Position numbers and translations under genes: made by a program. The notes beneath the pieces were generated by a model. It was not told where the DNA came from and searched no databases. It saw only the letters and a program-made list of their open reading frames with translations. DNA of 53,386 bases from Chryseobacterium gleum. GTDB taxonomy: Bacteria > Bacteroidota > Bacteroidia > Flavobacteriales_D > Crocinitomicaceae. Positions 7,811 to 17,394 of this stretch are shown one piece after another. The stretch lies in assembly GCA_945897755.1 (NCBI GenBank), contig CAMDGH010000007.1, positions 1 to 53,386 on the forward strand, written 5' to 3'. How positions within the stretch are numbered: position 1 is the first letter of the stretch; the number at the start of each line of letters is the position of its first letter.

Positions 7811-7826
7811 ATCATTTGGCAAAATG

Positions 7827-7858
7827 TTTGAAGATTATCAATTAATCAAGTACTTTTA
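7827..7858 (+). promoter_or_regulatory. Possible trxA promoter
   Basis: TTTG at 7827-7830 is followed after 20 bases by TACTTTTA (7851-7858), one mismatch from TAnnTTTG. The arrangement fits the Bacteroidota housekeeping promoter and would leave a leader of roughly 40 bases. Confidence 0.35.
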
Positions 7859-7902
7859 CCAGGTATTTTGAAAATAAATAAACAGATATAAAAACAAAGA
7901 GT

Positions 7903-8220
7903 ATGGCATTAGAAATTACAGACGCAAACTTTGAAGAGTTAGTATTGAAATCAGATAAACCAGTATTGGTTGACTTTTGGGCTGAATGGTGTGGACCATG
8001 TAGGATGATTGGACCAGTGATTGAAGAACTTTATACTGAGTATGAAGGGAAAGCACTTATTGGAAAGGTAAATGTAGACCAAAACCCGGGTGTGTCAGCT
8101 CAATTTGGAGTTAGAAACATTCCAACAATTCTTTTCATCAAAGGTGGTGAGGTTGTAGATAAATCTGTTGGTGCTATTCCAAAAGCGCAATTGGCTGAAA
8201 AGTTAGATTCGCTTATTTAA
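7903..8220 (+). CDS. trxA: Thioredoxin
   Basis: This is a 105-residue classical cytoplasmic thioredoxin that reduces protein disulfides and is itself reduced by thioredoxin reductase. It has the redox motif W-C-G-P-C with cysteines 30 and 33, the buried aspartate (residue 24) in V-D-F-W-A, and the cis-proline loop R-N-I-P-T. There is no signal peptide, so it acts in the cytoplasm. It is monocistronic: a promoter-like sequence precedes it and a terminator follows 20 bases after the stop. Confidence 0.96.
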   Translation: MALEITDANFEELVLKSDKPVLVDFWAEWCGPCRMIGPVIEELYTEYEGKALIGKVNVDQNPGVSAQFGVRNIPTILFIKGGEVVDKSVGAIPKAQLAEKLDSLI

Positions 8221-8240
8221 TCATTTTTTGCATTTTTATT

Positions 8241-8275
8241 ATCGGTCATTAAATTATTAGTGACCGATTTTTTAT
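8241..8275 (+). terminator. Intrinsic terminator after trxA
   Basis: ATCGGTCA (8241-8248) pairs with TGACCGAT (8261-8268) around an A+T-rich 12-base loop, followed by TTTTTATTTT. It closes the trxA transcript. Confidence 0.75.
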
Positions 8276-8286
8276 TTTAAGACACT

Positions 8287-8395
8287 GACAATTTAGTTGC
8301 ATGGCATACAAATTGTCTATTTTATTGTCTACTAAAAAAGATGCTTATTTTTTAGTCTTTAATAGGACTGTTTCTTTTTTAATGACAAATTGTCA
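8287..8395 (+). promoter_or_regulatory. Cluster of TTGTC half-sites upstream of lon
   Basis: GACAATTT (8287-8294) and AAATTGTC (8310-8317) form an 8-bp inverted repeat with a 15-base spacer. ATTGTCTA recurs near 8324, and TGACAAATTGTCA (8383-8395) is a perfect 13-base palindrome. The shared TTGTC/GACAA half-site suggests a dimeric regulator of the heat-shock/protease gene lon. The regulator is unknown. Confidence 0.4.
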
Positions 8396-8488
8396 AAAGT
8401 AGAGTTGAAGTTTGTGTAAAATAGAATTTAGATAAACGTGAACTGTACTCCTTTAAGAGTGATTGAATTTTAAATAAAAGAACAAAGC

Positions 8489-10939
8489 ATGAAAGATGAT
8501 TTACTAGACATCGATTTATTAGAAATGACAGAGGAAATAGAGAGAAATGCTGAGTTTATTCCCTTAATTACCTTGGAAGAAGAGGATAAAATGAATAAAG
8601 AGGTTTTCCCAAATGAGTTACCGATATTGCCATTGAGAAATAATGTATTGTTTCCAGGTGTTGTGATACCAATTACAGTTGCAAGAGATAAATCAATTAA
8701 GTTAATTAAAGATGCTTACAAGGGCGATAAAATCATTGGTGTTGTTTCTCAACGAAATCAAGAAGATGATAGCCCTGAATTGGATGATCTTCATCAGATT
8801 GGTACGATTGCTCAAATCCTTCGAATGCTTAAAATGCCAGACGGAAGTACCACCGTTATTATTCAAGGTAAAAGAAGGTTTAAAATTGTAAAAGAAAATC
8901 AATCTATTCCTTACCTCAGAGCAACAATCAAAGTATTAACAGACAAAAAACATCCCAAAAATTCGAAAGAAATGGATGCTGTTTTTACTTCCATCAAAGA
9001 AAATGCGCTTGAAATTATTAAAGAAAGTCCAAATATTCCAACGGAAGCTTCCTTTGCCATTGGTAATATCGATAGTCCTACTTTTTTAGTGAATTTCATC
9101 TGTTCAAATATGAATGCGGATGTACCTAAAAAACAAATATTATTAGAAGAACTGGATGTCAAAAAACGGGCATACATGATTCTTGAGCATTTATCGATGG
9201 AAACAGAGGTGCTTAAGTTAAGAAATGAAATTCACTCAAAGGTTAGGGTAGACCTGGATAAACAACAACGCGAGTATTTTTTAAATCAACAAATACGAAC
9301 AATTCAAGATGAATTGGGAGATAATCCTCAAGATCAAGAAATAGAAGAATTGCAAGTTCGCGCTGAGACTAAAGTTTGGACGGAGAAAGAAGAGAAAGTG
9401 TTTACGAAAGAACTTTTCAAACTGCAACGAATGAATCCACAAGGGGCAGAATATTCTGTTCAATTAAATTACTTGGATTTACTACTCGATTTACCTTGGG
9501 GATTTGAAACAGAAGATTTACTGGATTTAAAACGTGCTGAAAAAATCCTTGACCGTGATCATTTTGGATTGGAAGATGTTAAAAAGCGAATTTTAGAATA
9601 CTTAGCAGTACTAAAATTAAAGGGGGACATGAAATCTCCAATCCTTTGTTTTTATGGACCTCCTGGAGTAGGTAAAACATCTTTAGGGAAGTCAATAGCT
9701 GATGCCTTGGGAAGAAAATACGTTCGTATGTCTCTTGGTGGTGTGCATGATGAATCAGAAATTAGGGGGCATCGTAAAACGTATATTGGTGCCATGCCGG
9801 GAAGAATTATTCAAAATCTGAAAAAAGCGGGTGCTTCAAACCCTGTTTTTATTCTAGATGAAATTGATAAAATTGGTAGGGGAAATCAGGGTGATCCTTC
9901 TTCTGCTTTACTAGAGGTTTTGGATCCAGAGCAAAATAATGAGTTTTACGATAATTATGTTGAAACGGAATACGATTTATCTAAAGTTTTATTTATCGCA
10001 ACTGCAAATTCATTAAGCGAAATTCAAGGGCCATTGCGAGATCGTATGGAGATCATTGAAGTTTCTGGTTATACGATAGAGGAAAAAATTGAAATTGCGA
10101 AAAAACATTTGGTTTCAAAGCAATTAGCAGCACACGGGATAACTAAAAAAGAGTTCTCGATAGATAAGAAAGGGCTTGAAAAGGTAGTAGAACAATATAC
10201 AAATGAATCGGGGGTTCGTGGTTTAGATAAGGCAATTGCTAAATTAGTGCGCAATAGAGCAAGACAAGTAGCTACCGAAGAAAGCTATACTGTGAAAGTC
10301 ACTGAAAGTGATGTAGAAACTATTTTAGGAGTTGGAAGGGAGCGTACCACATTTACTTCAAACGATGTTGCTGGCGTGGTTACAGGTTTGGCATGGACTA
10401 GTGTTGGTGGTGATATTTTATTCATTGAGTCTTCGATTACCAAAGGAAAAGGGAAATTAACCTTGACTGGAAATTTAGGGGATGTGATGAAAGAATCTGC
10501 CGTAATTGCACTTGAGTACTTAAAATCCCATAATGATCTTATCGGTATTCCCCAAGAATCCTTTGATAATTATAATGTGCATGTGCATGTTCCTGAAGGA
10601 GCTACTCCAAAAGATGGGCCTTCTGCTGGGATTACGATGCTTACCTCTATTGCTTCATTGTTTAGTCAACGAAAAGTAAAAAAACAGTTGGCAATGACTG
10701 GAGAGATTACATTGAGGGGTGAAGTACTTCCTGTTGGTGGAATAAAGGAAAAGGTTCTTGCAGCCAAAAGAGCGATGATTAAAGAGATTATCATGTCTGA
10801 AAAAAACCGCAAAGACATAGAAGATATCAAACCAAGTTATCTTGATGGTTTAACGTTTCATTATGTAAAAACAATGGATGAAGTTCTTGGAATTGCACTG
10901 CTCAATGAGAAAGTTCATCATCCAGTTTTAGTAGTGTAA
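8489..10939 (+). CDS. lon: ATP-dependent protease Lon
   Basis: Lon is a cytoplasmic AAA+ serine protease that degrades misfolded and regulatory proteins. The 816-residue chain has the N-terminal substrate-binding domain beginning [14 protein letters not shown] (about residue 45), a coiled-coil, the AAA+ module with Walker A G-P-P-G-V-G-K-T (about 390-397) and Walker B F-I-L-D-E-I-D-K, and the C-terminal protease domain with the Ser-Lys dyad: P-K-D-G-P-S-A-G (Ser about 712) and G-G-I-K-E-K (Lys about 755). An acidic stretch of about 40 residues precedes the N-domain, as in Bacteroidota homologues. The 268-base upstream gap holds palindromic TTGTC motifs that may control expression. Confidence 0.97.
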   Translation: MKDDLLDIDLLEMTEEIERNAEFIPLITLEEEDKMNKEVFPNELPILPLRNNVLFPGVVIPITVARDKSIKLIKDAYKGDKIIGVVSQRNQEDDSPELDDLHQIGTIAQILRMLKMPDGSTTVIIQGKRRFKIVKENQSIPYLRATIKVLTDKKHPKNSKEMDAVFTSIKENALEIIKESPNIPTEASFAIGNIDSPTFLVNFICSNMNADVPKKQILLEELDVKKRAYMILEHLSMETEVLKLRNEIHSKVRVDLDKQQREYFLNQQIRTIQDELGDNPQDQEIEELQVRAETKVWTEKEEKVFTKELFKLQRMNPQGAEYSVQLNYLDLLLDLPWGFETEDLLDLKRAEKILDRDHFGLEDVKKRILEYLAVLKLKGDMKSPILCFYGPPGVGKTSLGKSIADALGRKYVRMSLGGVHDESEIRGHRKTYIGAMPGRIIQNLKKAGASNPVFILDEIDKIGRGNQGDPSSALLEVLDPEQNNEFYDNYVETEYDLSKVLFIATANSLSEIQGPLRDRMEIIEVSGYTIEEKIEIAKKHLVSKQLAAHGITKKEFSIDKKGLEKVVEQYTNESGVRGLDKAIAKLVRNRARQVATEESYTVKVTESDVETILGVGRERTTFTSNDVAGVVTGLAWTSVGGDILFIESSITKGKGKLTLTGNLGDVMKESAVIALEYLKSHNDLIGIPQESFDNYNVHVHVPEGATPKDGPSAGITMLTSIASLFSQRKVKKQLAMTGEITLRGEVLPVGGIKEKVLAAKRAMIKEIIMSEKNRKDIEDIKPSYLDGLTFHYVKTMDEVLGIALLNEKVHHPVLVV

Positions 10940-10976
10940 TAATCGATAGAATATTACGTTAACTTAAAAAAAAGAA

Positions 10977-13187
10977 ATGAAGTTAATTCTCTCTTGTATT
11001 TTTGTTTCTAGCTTCTTGCTTGCATTTTCGCAAAAGGACAGCCAATTGTGTGATTTGCCTTCTAAGAAGGTTCAAAAAATACTCAAAAAAGCAAGTTTAT
11101 TGTCAGATGAAGCTGAAAAGATTCGTTTCTATATGGATGCGATTGATTTAGCGCCTTTAAATCCATTTCCTTATTACGATTATGGGGTATATACCTATTT
11201 CGTTGGAAATGCGATGATGGAATCCAAAGGCCCTACCTTGGCTGCTGAAAAAGCATTGGATAAAAGTAAAGATATGTTTGAAAAGGCACATGGTATATGT
11301 AAAATGTTCCATTCTGATTGTGCTTATTTTCTTGGTGTTATTTATTATAATCAGGGAGAAAAGAAAAAAGCACTTAGCTATTTTAAAGAATTTAAAGCTT
11401 TTGATGATAAAGATGTTGCAAAATATGCAGCTGATTATTCTGTTAAGTTAAGTGAAGTAAATAAAATTATCGATGAGCTAGAAGGTGAGTTGCTTTTAAT
11501 CGATAATCCTGTGCCCTTCGACCCTTCAATTGTTCCAAATATAAGTTCTCCAAAAGACGAGTATTTCCCGATGATTTCTCCAGATAATGAGCTGGTGTTT
11601 TTTACTCGAAAACTGATTTCCGATGTAATGGGTCAGAAAATAACGAAAGAAGATTATTTTTTCGCACACAGACCGGATGTGAAAACATCATTTGACTCAG
11701 GAAAACCTTTTTCAAAACCTTTTAATGATGGTTCTTTTGATAGCTATGGTTCTGCTACGATGTCTGTAGATAATAAAGAAATGATTCTTTGTGCATGTAA
11801 AGATATTATGGTGCGTAATCAAAAATACAGAAATTGTGATTTGTATGTGACCAGGTTTGAACGTTCTGGATCTGGTGGAAATGATTTTACCTGGACTCCT
11901 TTAGAGAATCTTGGTCCTGGAATTAATTCTGTCGATGGTTGGGAAGCTCAACCAAGTTTGTCTCCAGATGGTTCTATGTTAATCTATACGATGTATGGCC
12001 CACATACAAAAAACAATGATTTATATGTTTCTTATAGAGATGCAGATGGAAGGTGGTTACCTGCAAATCCGATCAAAGAATTAAATACAGATGGTAAGGA
12101 TAAAAGTCCTTTTTTACATCAAGATAATGAAACAATTTATTTCGTATCCTCCTGTTCAAACGAACGAAAAGGAGTAGGAGGGACAGATATTTTTTATTCC
12201 CGTAAAGAGAATGGCAAATGGGGAAAGCCTAAAAATGTAGGATTTCCAATCAATACTGTTGGAGATGAAATTGGTTTGTTCGTGTCAACCGATGGTAAAA
12301 CAGCTTATTACTCATCGAAAGGAGCAACAGATTGGAATATTTTTTCATTTAATTTGTACCGAGAGGCTAGGCCTCATGCTGTTGCGTTAATTAAAGGGGA
12401 GCTAAAGGACAAAAATGGAATCCCTATTTCGGATGCATCGATTGAACTTAACTACAAACAATCGGGAAAAAAAGAAACAGTGAAAGTACATGGGCATGAC
12501 GGTAAATATACAGCTGTAGTAAGGGTAGAGGATCCCGAAGATATCGTAGTTACAATTAAGAAAGAGGGGTACACGTTTGATTCCAAGCTTGTTTCAAAAG
12601 AAAAGATTCAAGAGGTTAGGAATCTCATAAAACAAATCGATAAAGAGGAGGTTCAATTGTCTGAAGCGGCTAAAAACGCCTTGGCTATTTCTGATGCGAA
12701 AACGGAAACAACGGATACATTTTCTTCTCCTGTAATCAAAGATTTAAATGCCATAAAGGAAAATAATTTAATGGATGGGAAACCTGCTGAGTCGATTGAA
12801 ATCGATCAAGTAAATTTAACTTCTTCTGAACTTAAGATTGGGGATACCTATACTTTAAATGATATTTTGTTTGAAATAGGTAAGGCTGTTTTAACCCAAC
12901 AATCGAAAGCTGTAATTGCTCAGTTTTCACTTTTTTTGAAAGAGAAAAATGCCATCGAAATTATTATTCAAGGTCATACCGATAATGCGGGTGATGCTAC
13001 ACGAAATCTAAGTTTATCTCAGGAAAGAGCAAGCGCAGTAAGAGATGAGTTGCTCTTATTGGGTATTGCATCGGGACGACTTCAAGCCATTGGGTATGGT
13101 GATACTTTACCTAAAGTTCCGAATGATAACGAAGATAACAGAACATTAAATAGAAGGACTGATTTTTTAATTAAAAAACTAAATTAA
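10977..13187 (+). CDS. PorE-like OmpA family protein (TPR, PD40, regulatory domain, OmpA)
   Basis: The 736-residue exported protein has a signal peptide (cleavage near F-S-Q). It is followed by a TPR-like helical region (about 30-150), a PD40/WD40-like beta-propeller (about 185-460, with repeats such as S-P-D-G-S-M-L-I-Y and S-T-D-G-K-T-A-Y-Y-S-S), a carboxypeptidase regulatory-like domain (about 475-550), and a C-terminal OmpA peptidoglycan-binding domain (about 625-735, G-H-T-D-N-A-G and N-R-R-T-D-F). This order matches PorE of the type IX secretion system, which ties the machine to peptidoglycan. It lacks a lipobox and no PorP/SprF gene adjoins it, so it may be a paralogue with another outer-membrane partner. 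It starts a long co-directional run. Confidence 0.88.
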   Translation: MKLILSCIFVSSFLLAFSQKDSQLCDLPSKKVQKILKKASLLSDEAEKIRFYMDAIDLAPLNPFPYYDYGVYTYFVGNAMMESKGPTLAAEKALDKSKDMFEKAHGICKMFHSDCAYFLGVIYYNQGEKKKALSYFKEFKAFDDKDVAKYAADYSVKLSEVNKIIDELEGELLLIDNPVPFDPSIVPNISSPKDEYFPMISPDNELVFFTRKLISDVMGQKITKEDYFFAHRPDVKTSFDSGKPFSKPFNDGSFDSYGSATMSVDNKEMILCACKDIMVRNQKYRNCDLYVTRFERSGSGGNDFTWTPLENLGPGINSVDGWEAQPSLSPDGSMLIYTMYGPHTKNNDLYVSYRDADGRWLPANPIKELNTDGKDKSPFLHQDNETIYFVSSCSNERKGVGGTDIFYSRKENGKWGKPKNVGFPINTVGDEIGLFVSTDGKTAYYSSKGATDWNIFSFNLYREARPHAVALIKGELKDKNGIPISDASIELNYKQSGKKETVKVHGHDGKYTAVVRVEDPEDIVVTIKKEGYTFDSKLVSKEKIQEVRNLIKQIDKEEVQLSEAAKNALAISDAKTETTDTFSSPVIKDLNAIKENNLMDGKPAESIEIDQVNLTSSELKIGDTYTLNDILFEIGKAVLTQQSKAVIAQFSLFLKEKNAIEIIIQGHTDNAGDATRNLSLSQERASAVRDELLLLGIASGRLQAIGYGDTLPKVPNDNEDNRTLNRRTDFLIKKLN

Positions 13188-13193
13188 TATAGG

Positions 13194-14243
13194 TTGAGAA
13201 CGTACATTCATTTTTTATGCTTTATACTCTGTTTTTCTTCGGTTTTGTCTCAATCGGATTCAATTGTGAGGGTAGCATTATTGACAAACGACCAAGAGCC
13301 TGAAAGAAGGTTTAATGAGGGTGTTAAAAAATACTTGGAACAAGATTATGAAGGAGCATTAGAGCGATTTAGTGTTGCTCTGGAATTAAAGAATGACTTA
13401 GAAAGAGCTATTTACATGCAGGGAATGTGTTCTTTTAGCTTAAAGAAATATCAGGAGGCGATTTCATTTTTCCAAAAGTCTCTGGAGATCCAAAAAACAG
13501 CTGATACCTATTATTATTTAGGTGAATGTGTTTACAAACTTGACGATAAAGCACAATCATTATCTTATTTTTCAAAAGCGATTCAACTCAATCCCAAAAA
13601 TGGAGATGCGTATTATCGAAAAGGGGTTATCTTTCTAGAACAGCAGGAGTACGATTTAGCACTAATATGTTACGATAGTGTGCTTGTTTTGGATCAAAAT
13701 TATTTTTTTGCTTGGAATGATATTGCTGCAATACACCTTAGAAAAGGGAATGTGTCAGATGCAATTAAAGCATATGAAAAAGCAATTTTAATTAACGCAA
13801 ATCATGCTTGGTTATTCACTAATTTAGGTAGCGCACAACAAAAAAACAATGAGTTTCAAAATGCGTTATTATCGTTTAATAAAGCAATTAAGTTAGATCC
13901 TTCATCTTTTATGGCCTTCACAAATAGAGGAAGTGTGAAATACCTGTTGCAAGATTATTCGGGTGCTATTTTAGATTTTTCAAAAGCCATCGAACTTAAG
14001 TCTAACTATGCGTATGCCTTTAATAATAGAGGTATTGTGTACAACAAACTCATGGATTATGATAAAGCATTGACTGATTTTAATAAAGCGATAAATCTAT
14101 CCGAAACAGAAGGGTCGTTTTATGTCAATAGAGGGGTATTATACGAAAATATGAAAAAATACAATTTAGCTTGTCTTGATTGGAAAAAAGCAAAGGAAAT
14201 GGGAGGGGAAATGGCTAAGAAATACCTCGAGTTTTGTAAATAA
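13194..14243 (+). CDS. Exported tetratricopeptide-repeat protein
   Basis: The 349-residue product has a signal peptide (hydrophobic 5-18, cleavage near V-L-S-Q) and about eight consecutive TPR units filling the rest (for example A-Y-Y-R-K-G-V-I-F-L, A-W-N-D-I-A-A-I-H-L, A-F-T-N-R-G-S-V-K-Y, A-F-N-N-R-G-I-V-Y). The start is a TTG six bases after the previous stop; it gives a proper signal peptide directly, and no ATG is better placed. It lies between two PorE-like genes with gaps of 6 and 5 bases, so a periplasmic scaffold acting with those envelope proteins is a reasonable inference. Confidence 0.85.
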   Translation: MRTYIHFLCFILCFSSVLSQSDSIVRVALLTNDQEPERRFNEGVKKYLEQDYEGALERFSVALELKNDLERAIYMQGMCSFSLKKYQEAISFFQKSLEIQKTADTYYYLGECVYKLDDKAQSLSYFSKAIQLNPKNGDAYYRKGVIFLEQQEYDLALICYDSVLVLDQNYFFAWNDIAAIHLRKGNVSDAIKAYEKAILINANHAWLFTNLGSAQQKNNEFQNALLSFNKAIKLDPSSFMAFTNRGSVKYLLQDYSGAILDFSKAIELKSNYAYAFNNRGIVYNKLMDYDKALTDFNKAINLSETEGSFYVNRGVLYENMKKYNLACLDWKKAKEMGGEMAKKYLEFCK

Positions 14244-14248
14244 GTCTT

Positions 14249-16300
14249 ATGAAAAGGAATTGGTTAATTTTAGTTTTTAGTTTTTTTATTACATGTGTTT
14301 GCTCTCAAAATATTGAGTTTACAAAAGAGCAATTTAAGGATAGAAAAGATGCCTTAAAGTTGATTTTAAAAGACATTGCTGTTGTCGAAGAAATTATGCT
14401 CCAAGAGCCACATTTTTATAAAACGGCAATCCCTTTGTTGCTTAAAATTAATGAGTTTAACCCTTCAAATGCAATGGTTAATTATTTTTTGGGTAAATCG
14501 TATAGTTATTCGAATGAAAAATCAAAAGCCATTTTTTATATTGAAAAGGCGATTAATTTAAATCCGGCTATTTCTGATGATGTTTATTATTTTTTAGCGA
14601 AAGCGTATCACCTAGATATGCAATGGGATAAAGCAAGTCAAGCGTTTAATACTTTTTTAGCGGGTATTAAGGTTTCTGATAATATAGAGCTTGTCAAACA
14701 AGTGAAACATGCCCTACAACAAATTGCAAACGGTAAAAAATTAGTAAAGAATTCAATCCGTGTAGAAGTTAAAAATTTAGGCGATGGGATTAATTCTCCT
14801 TACCCCGATTATAGCCCCTTTATACCTGCAGATGAATCACTGATTATTTTCACTTCGAGAAGACCATCTACCTTAGGGGGTGGGAAAGATCCTTTTATCA
14901 ATGAATATTTCGAGGATATATATATATCATCCTTGGAAAACAATAAATTTTCTTCCGCTCTCAATATGGGAAATGTAATCAATACGGAAGGTCATGACTC
15001 AAACTGTAGTTTGTCTGCTGATGGTCAACGCTTTTTGGTATACAAAGATGTAGGTCATGGTGATTTATTCGAATCTTATTTAGAGGGCACTACGTGGTCT
15101 AAGCCTCAAGCCCTTCCTTCCGAAATAAATTCAGATGCGCATGAGTCGTCTGCAAGCTATTCTCCAGATGGGAAAAAACTGTTCTTTGTATCAGATAAGA
15201 AAGGGGGACTTGGAGGAAGAGATATTTATGTTTCAATCAAAAACGCGAAAGGAAAATGGACCGAAGCGGTTAATTTGGGACCTACGATAAATACGGAATT
15301 TGATGAGGAGGGTGTCTTTATTCATCCGGATGGGAAGACCCTTTATTTTAGTTCGATTGGTCATTTTTCAATGGGAGGATATGATGTGTTTAAGTCTGTT
15401 TTTGATGAGAAAAATACTACTTGGAGTATGCCTGAAAATGTCGGTTATCCATTTAATACGACTGATGATGATGTATTCTTTTCTTTGTCAGCTAATGGGA
15501 TTTATGGTTATTACTCTTCAATTAGATCCGATAGCTATGGTGAAAAAGATGTGTATCGGGTAACTTTTTATGGAAAAGAAAAAGAAATGAATATGCTAAC
15601 TGAGAATCAATTAATCGCAGGAAATCAAGAGGCTTTAAAGGTGGCTCAGCCCATTTTCATGAAGATTCAAGAAGTCCAGTTAACACTTCTAAAAGGGTGT
15701 ATCGTTGATGATAATACGAACAATCCAATACAAGCTTCGATTGAGATTGTTGATATTGAAAAAAACATCCCAGTAGCTAATTTTTTATCGAATAGTATTA
15801 CTGGAAAGTATCTCATTTCTATGCCAGCAGGAAGGAATTATGGTATTACGGTTAAAAAAGACGATTACTTGTTTCATTCTGAAAATTTTAATATCCCGAA
15901 TACTTCCGAATATGAAGAGGTGGTGAAGGAAATACGATTAAAAAAGATTTCTGTAGGAAGTAAAATTGTTCTTAAGAATATCTTTTTTGATTATGGTAAA
16001 TCTACACTTAGGAAAGAGTCTACCAATGAAATTGATCGCTTAAGACAATTATTACAAGAGGTGCCTAATTTAAAAATAGAATTGTCGGGGCATACTGATT
16101 CTCATGGATCTGATGAATACAATAAATCCTTATCAAATGCGCGATCAAGGGCGGTTTACGATCGACTTGTTGCTCTTGGTGTTAGTGCAAATCGACTGAC
16201 TTTTGTTGGCTTTGGTGAGGAACAACCCATCGCTACCAATGAAAATGATGAGGGGAGACAACAAAATAGGAGAACCGAGTTTAAAATTACAGCAAACTGA
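14249..16300 (+). CDS. Second PorE-like OmpA family protein
   Basis: This 683-residue exported protein repeats the architecture of the gene two upstream. It has a signal peptide (cleavage near V-C-S-Q), a TPR region (about 50-145), a PD40 propeller (about 190-430; S-A-D-G-Q-R, S-P-D-G-K-K-L-F-F-V-S, H-P-D-G-K-T-L-Y-F-S-S), a regulatory-like beta domain (about 485-560), and an OmpA domain (about 575-683; S-G-H-T-D-S-H-G, N-R-R-T-E-F). It should sit in the periplasm or under the outer membrane bound to peptidoglycan. The two copies differ strongly in sequence, so they are old paralogues rather than a recent duplication. PorE itself or a related anchor are both possible. Confidence 0.87.
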   Translation: MKRNWLILVFSFFITCVCSQNIEFTKEQFKDRKDALKLILKDIAVVEEIMLQEPHFYKTAIPLLLKINEFNPSNAMVNYFLGKSYSYSNEKSKAIFYIEKAINLNPAISDDVYYFLAKAYHLDMQWDKASQAFNTFLAGIKVSDNIELVKQVKHALQQIANGKKLVKNSIRVEVKNLGDGINSPYPDYSPFIPADESLIIFTSRRPSTLGGGKDPFINEYFEDIYISSLENNKFSSALNMGNVINTEGHDSNCSLSADGQRFLVYKDVGHGDLFESYLEGTTWSKPQALPSEINSDAHESSASYSPDGKKLFFVSDKKGGLGGRDIYVSIKNAKGKWTEAVNLGPTINTEFDEEGVFIHPDGKTLYFSSIGHFSMGGYDVFKSVFDEKNTTWSMPENVGYPFNTTDDDVFFSLSANGIYGYYSSIRSDSYGEKDVYRVTFYGKEKEMNMLTENQLIAGNQEALKVAQPIFMKIQEVQLTLLKGCIVDDNTNNPIQASIEIVDIEKNIPVANFLSNSITGKYLISMPAGRNYGITVKKDDYLFHSENFNIPNTSEYEEVVKEIRLKKISVGSKIVLKNIFFDYGKSTLRKESTNEIDRLRQLLQEVPNLKIELSGHTDSHGSDEYNKSLSNARSRAVYDRLVALGVSANRLTFVGFGEEQPIATNENDEGRQQNRRTEFKITAN

Positions 16301-16306
16301 TGTGAT

Positions 16307-16876
16307 ATGATGTTAATTGTGGATTGTGGAAGTGTAAAAACGCCCTTTATAGAAGAAGCGGTGGATTTGAGTATGGATTATGAAACGGTAGGACTTTCCG
16401 ATCTTACAATGGGTCATTTTGAAGGTAAAAAAGGCATTGTACTTTCAGGATCACCAATTCTGCTTACAGAGGTTGATTGTAGTATGTATATCGATAAATA
16501 CGCGTTTTTAAAGGAGGTAGATATTCCTTTATTAGGCATTTGTTTTGGACATCAACTTATTGGATTGCTCTATGGCGCATTTCCTGCACGACAAAAAGAA
16601 GATCGAGATTGGCAAGTGATAGAAACACTGGAAGAATCGGCCTTATTTAATCGCTTACCGACAGAATTTGAAATGATGGAGGATCATTGTGAGTCTATTT
16701 CCTTGCCAAAACAGTTTAAATTGGCAGCTACATCTGATGCCTGCGTAAATGAAGCCATGTTTCATGAATCGAAACTTATTTTTGGTGTGCAATTTCATCC
16801 AGAAGTCTCAGGAAATTTAGGTACTGTATTAATAGATAATTTCTGTCAAATCTGTTTATCCGTTAAATCAATTTAG
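16307..16876 (+). CDS. Class I glutamine amidotransferase, free-standing
   Basis: The 189-residue protein is a lone triad-type glutaminase domain: the nucleophile elbow G-I-C-F-G-H-Q (Cys 79) and F-H-P-E-V (His 164, Glu 166). Such domains release ammonia from glutamine for a synthase partner. Size and layout resemble the small GuaA-type subunit, but no synthetase gene is adjacent and the oxyanion-side G-S-P at about 48-50 replaces the more usual G-G-P/G. The acceptor enzyme is therefore unknown. It follows the second PorE-like gene by six bases. Confidence 0.85.
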   Translation: MMLIVDCGSVKTPFIEEAVDLSMDYETVGLSDLTMGHFEGKKGIVLSGSPILLTEVDCSMYIDKYAFLKEVDIPLLGICFGHQLIGLLYGAFPARQKEDRDWQVIETLEESALFNRLPTEFEMMEDHCESISLPKQFKLAATSDACVNEAMFHESKLIFGVQFHPEVSGNLGTVLIDNFCQICLSVKSI

Positions 16877-16888
16877 ATAATCACCAAA

Positions 16889-17368
16889 ATGAAGTTTAAT
16901 TTCTTTAAGTCTAAAAAAAAGAAGGAAATCCAGCCAGTTAAACCATTGGTTGTAACATTGAAATCAATTGATTATCCGGCCAAAATCATGATGGCTTGGG
17001 CAAAAGGCATTGAGGGCGACTTGACTTTCTTAAATTGGTTAGGTGAAAATGGTTATCCTGAATTGGTTGCTGCTTCTGGTGCAATTAGACTTAATGGGAA
17101 TGCTCGTAAGTGGTTGATGGATAATGGATATCCACATTTGTTAGCATTCGTTCAAGCGGCGGAGTCAAATAGGTATGCGATTGCTTGGCTTGAACGAAAT
17201 AATTTAAACCTCCTTTCTATGATGGCTAAAGCCATTGATGGAGATAAAGAGTCGCTTATATGGGTTCAGGTAAATCAACCTTTAGATATTTTTGTACTTA
17301 CTGTAAGTATCAAAAAAGTAAAGGATTCTATTGAAGATTATAACAATGATGTACATATTTTTAAATAA
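16889..17368 (+). CDS. Small protein with four degenerate WL/NGYP repeats
   Basis: I do not recognise this 159-residue protein. After a basic start (K-S-K-K-K-K), residues from about 30 to 135 form four units of 25-27 residues with the pattern A-x-x-x-G-[D/N]-x-x-x-x-x-W-L-x-x-N-G-Y-P-x-L. The first two are clear (N-W-L-G-E-N-G-Y-P-E-L, K-W-L-M-D-N-G-Y-P-H-L); the third (A-W-L-E-R-N-N-L-N-L-L) and fourth (I-W-V-Q-V-N-Q) are degenerate. The pattern suggests short paired helices forming a solenoid, by analogy with ankyrin-like or TPR-like binding proteins. No signal peptide is present. It sits between the amidotransferase and tex in the same run. Confidence 0.75.
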   Translation: MKFNFFKSKKKKEIQPVKPLVVTLKSIDYPAKIMMAWAKGIEGDLTFLNWLGENGYPELVAASGAIRLNGNARKWLMDNGYPHLLAFVQAAESNRYAIAWLERNNLNLLSMMAKAIDGDKESLIWVQVNQPLDIFVLTVSIKKVKDSIEDYNNDVHIFK

Positions 17369-17394
17369 AATGGAGGATCTAAAAAAGGAATTGA

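Noticed and set aside
8302-8316. Sigma-54-like promoter TGGCAT-N5-TTGT upstream of lon
   Set aside because: The conserved GC at -12 is replaced by GT and the C of GGCAC is T; the sequence is better explained as part of the TTGTC dyad cluster.
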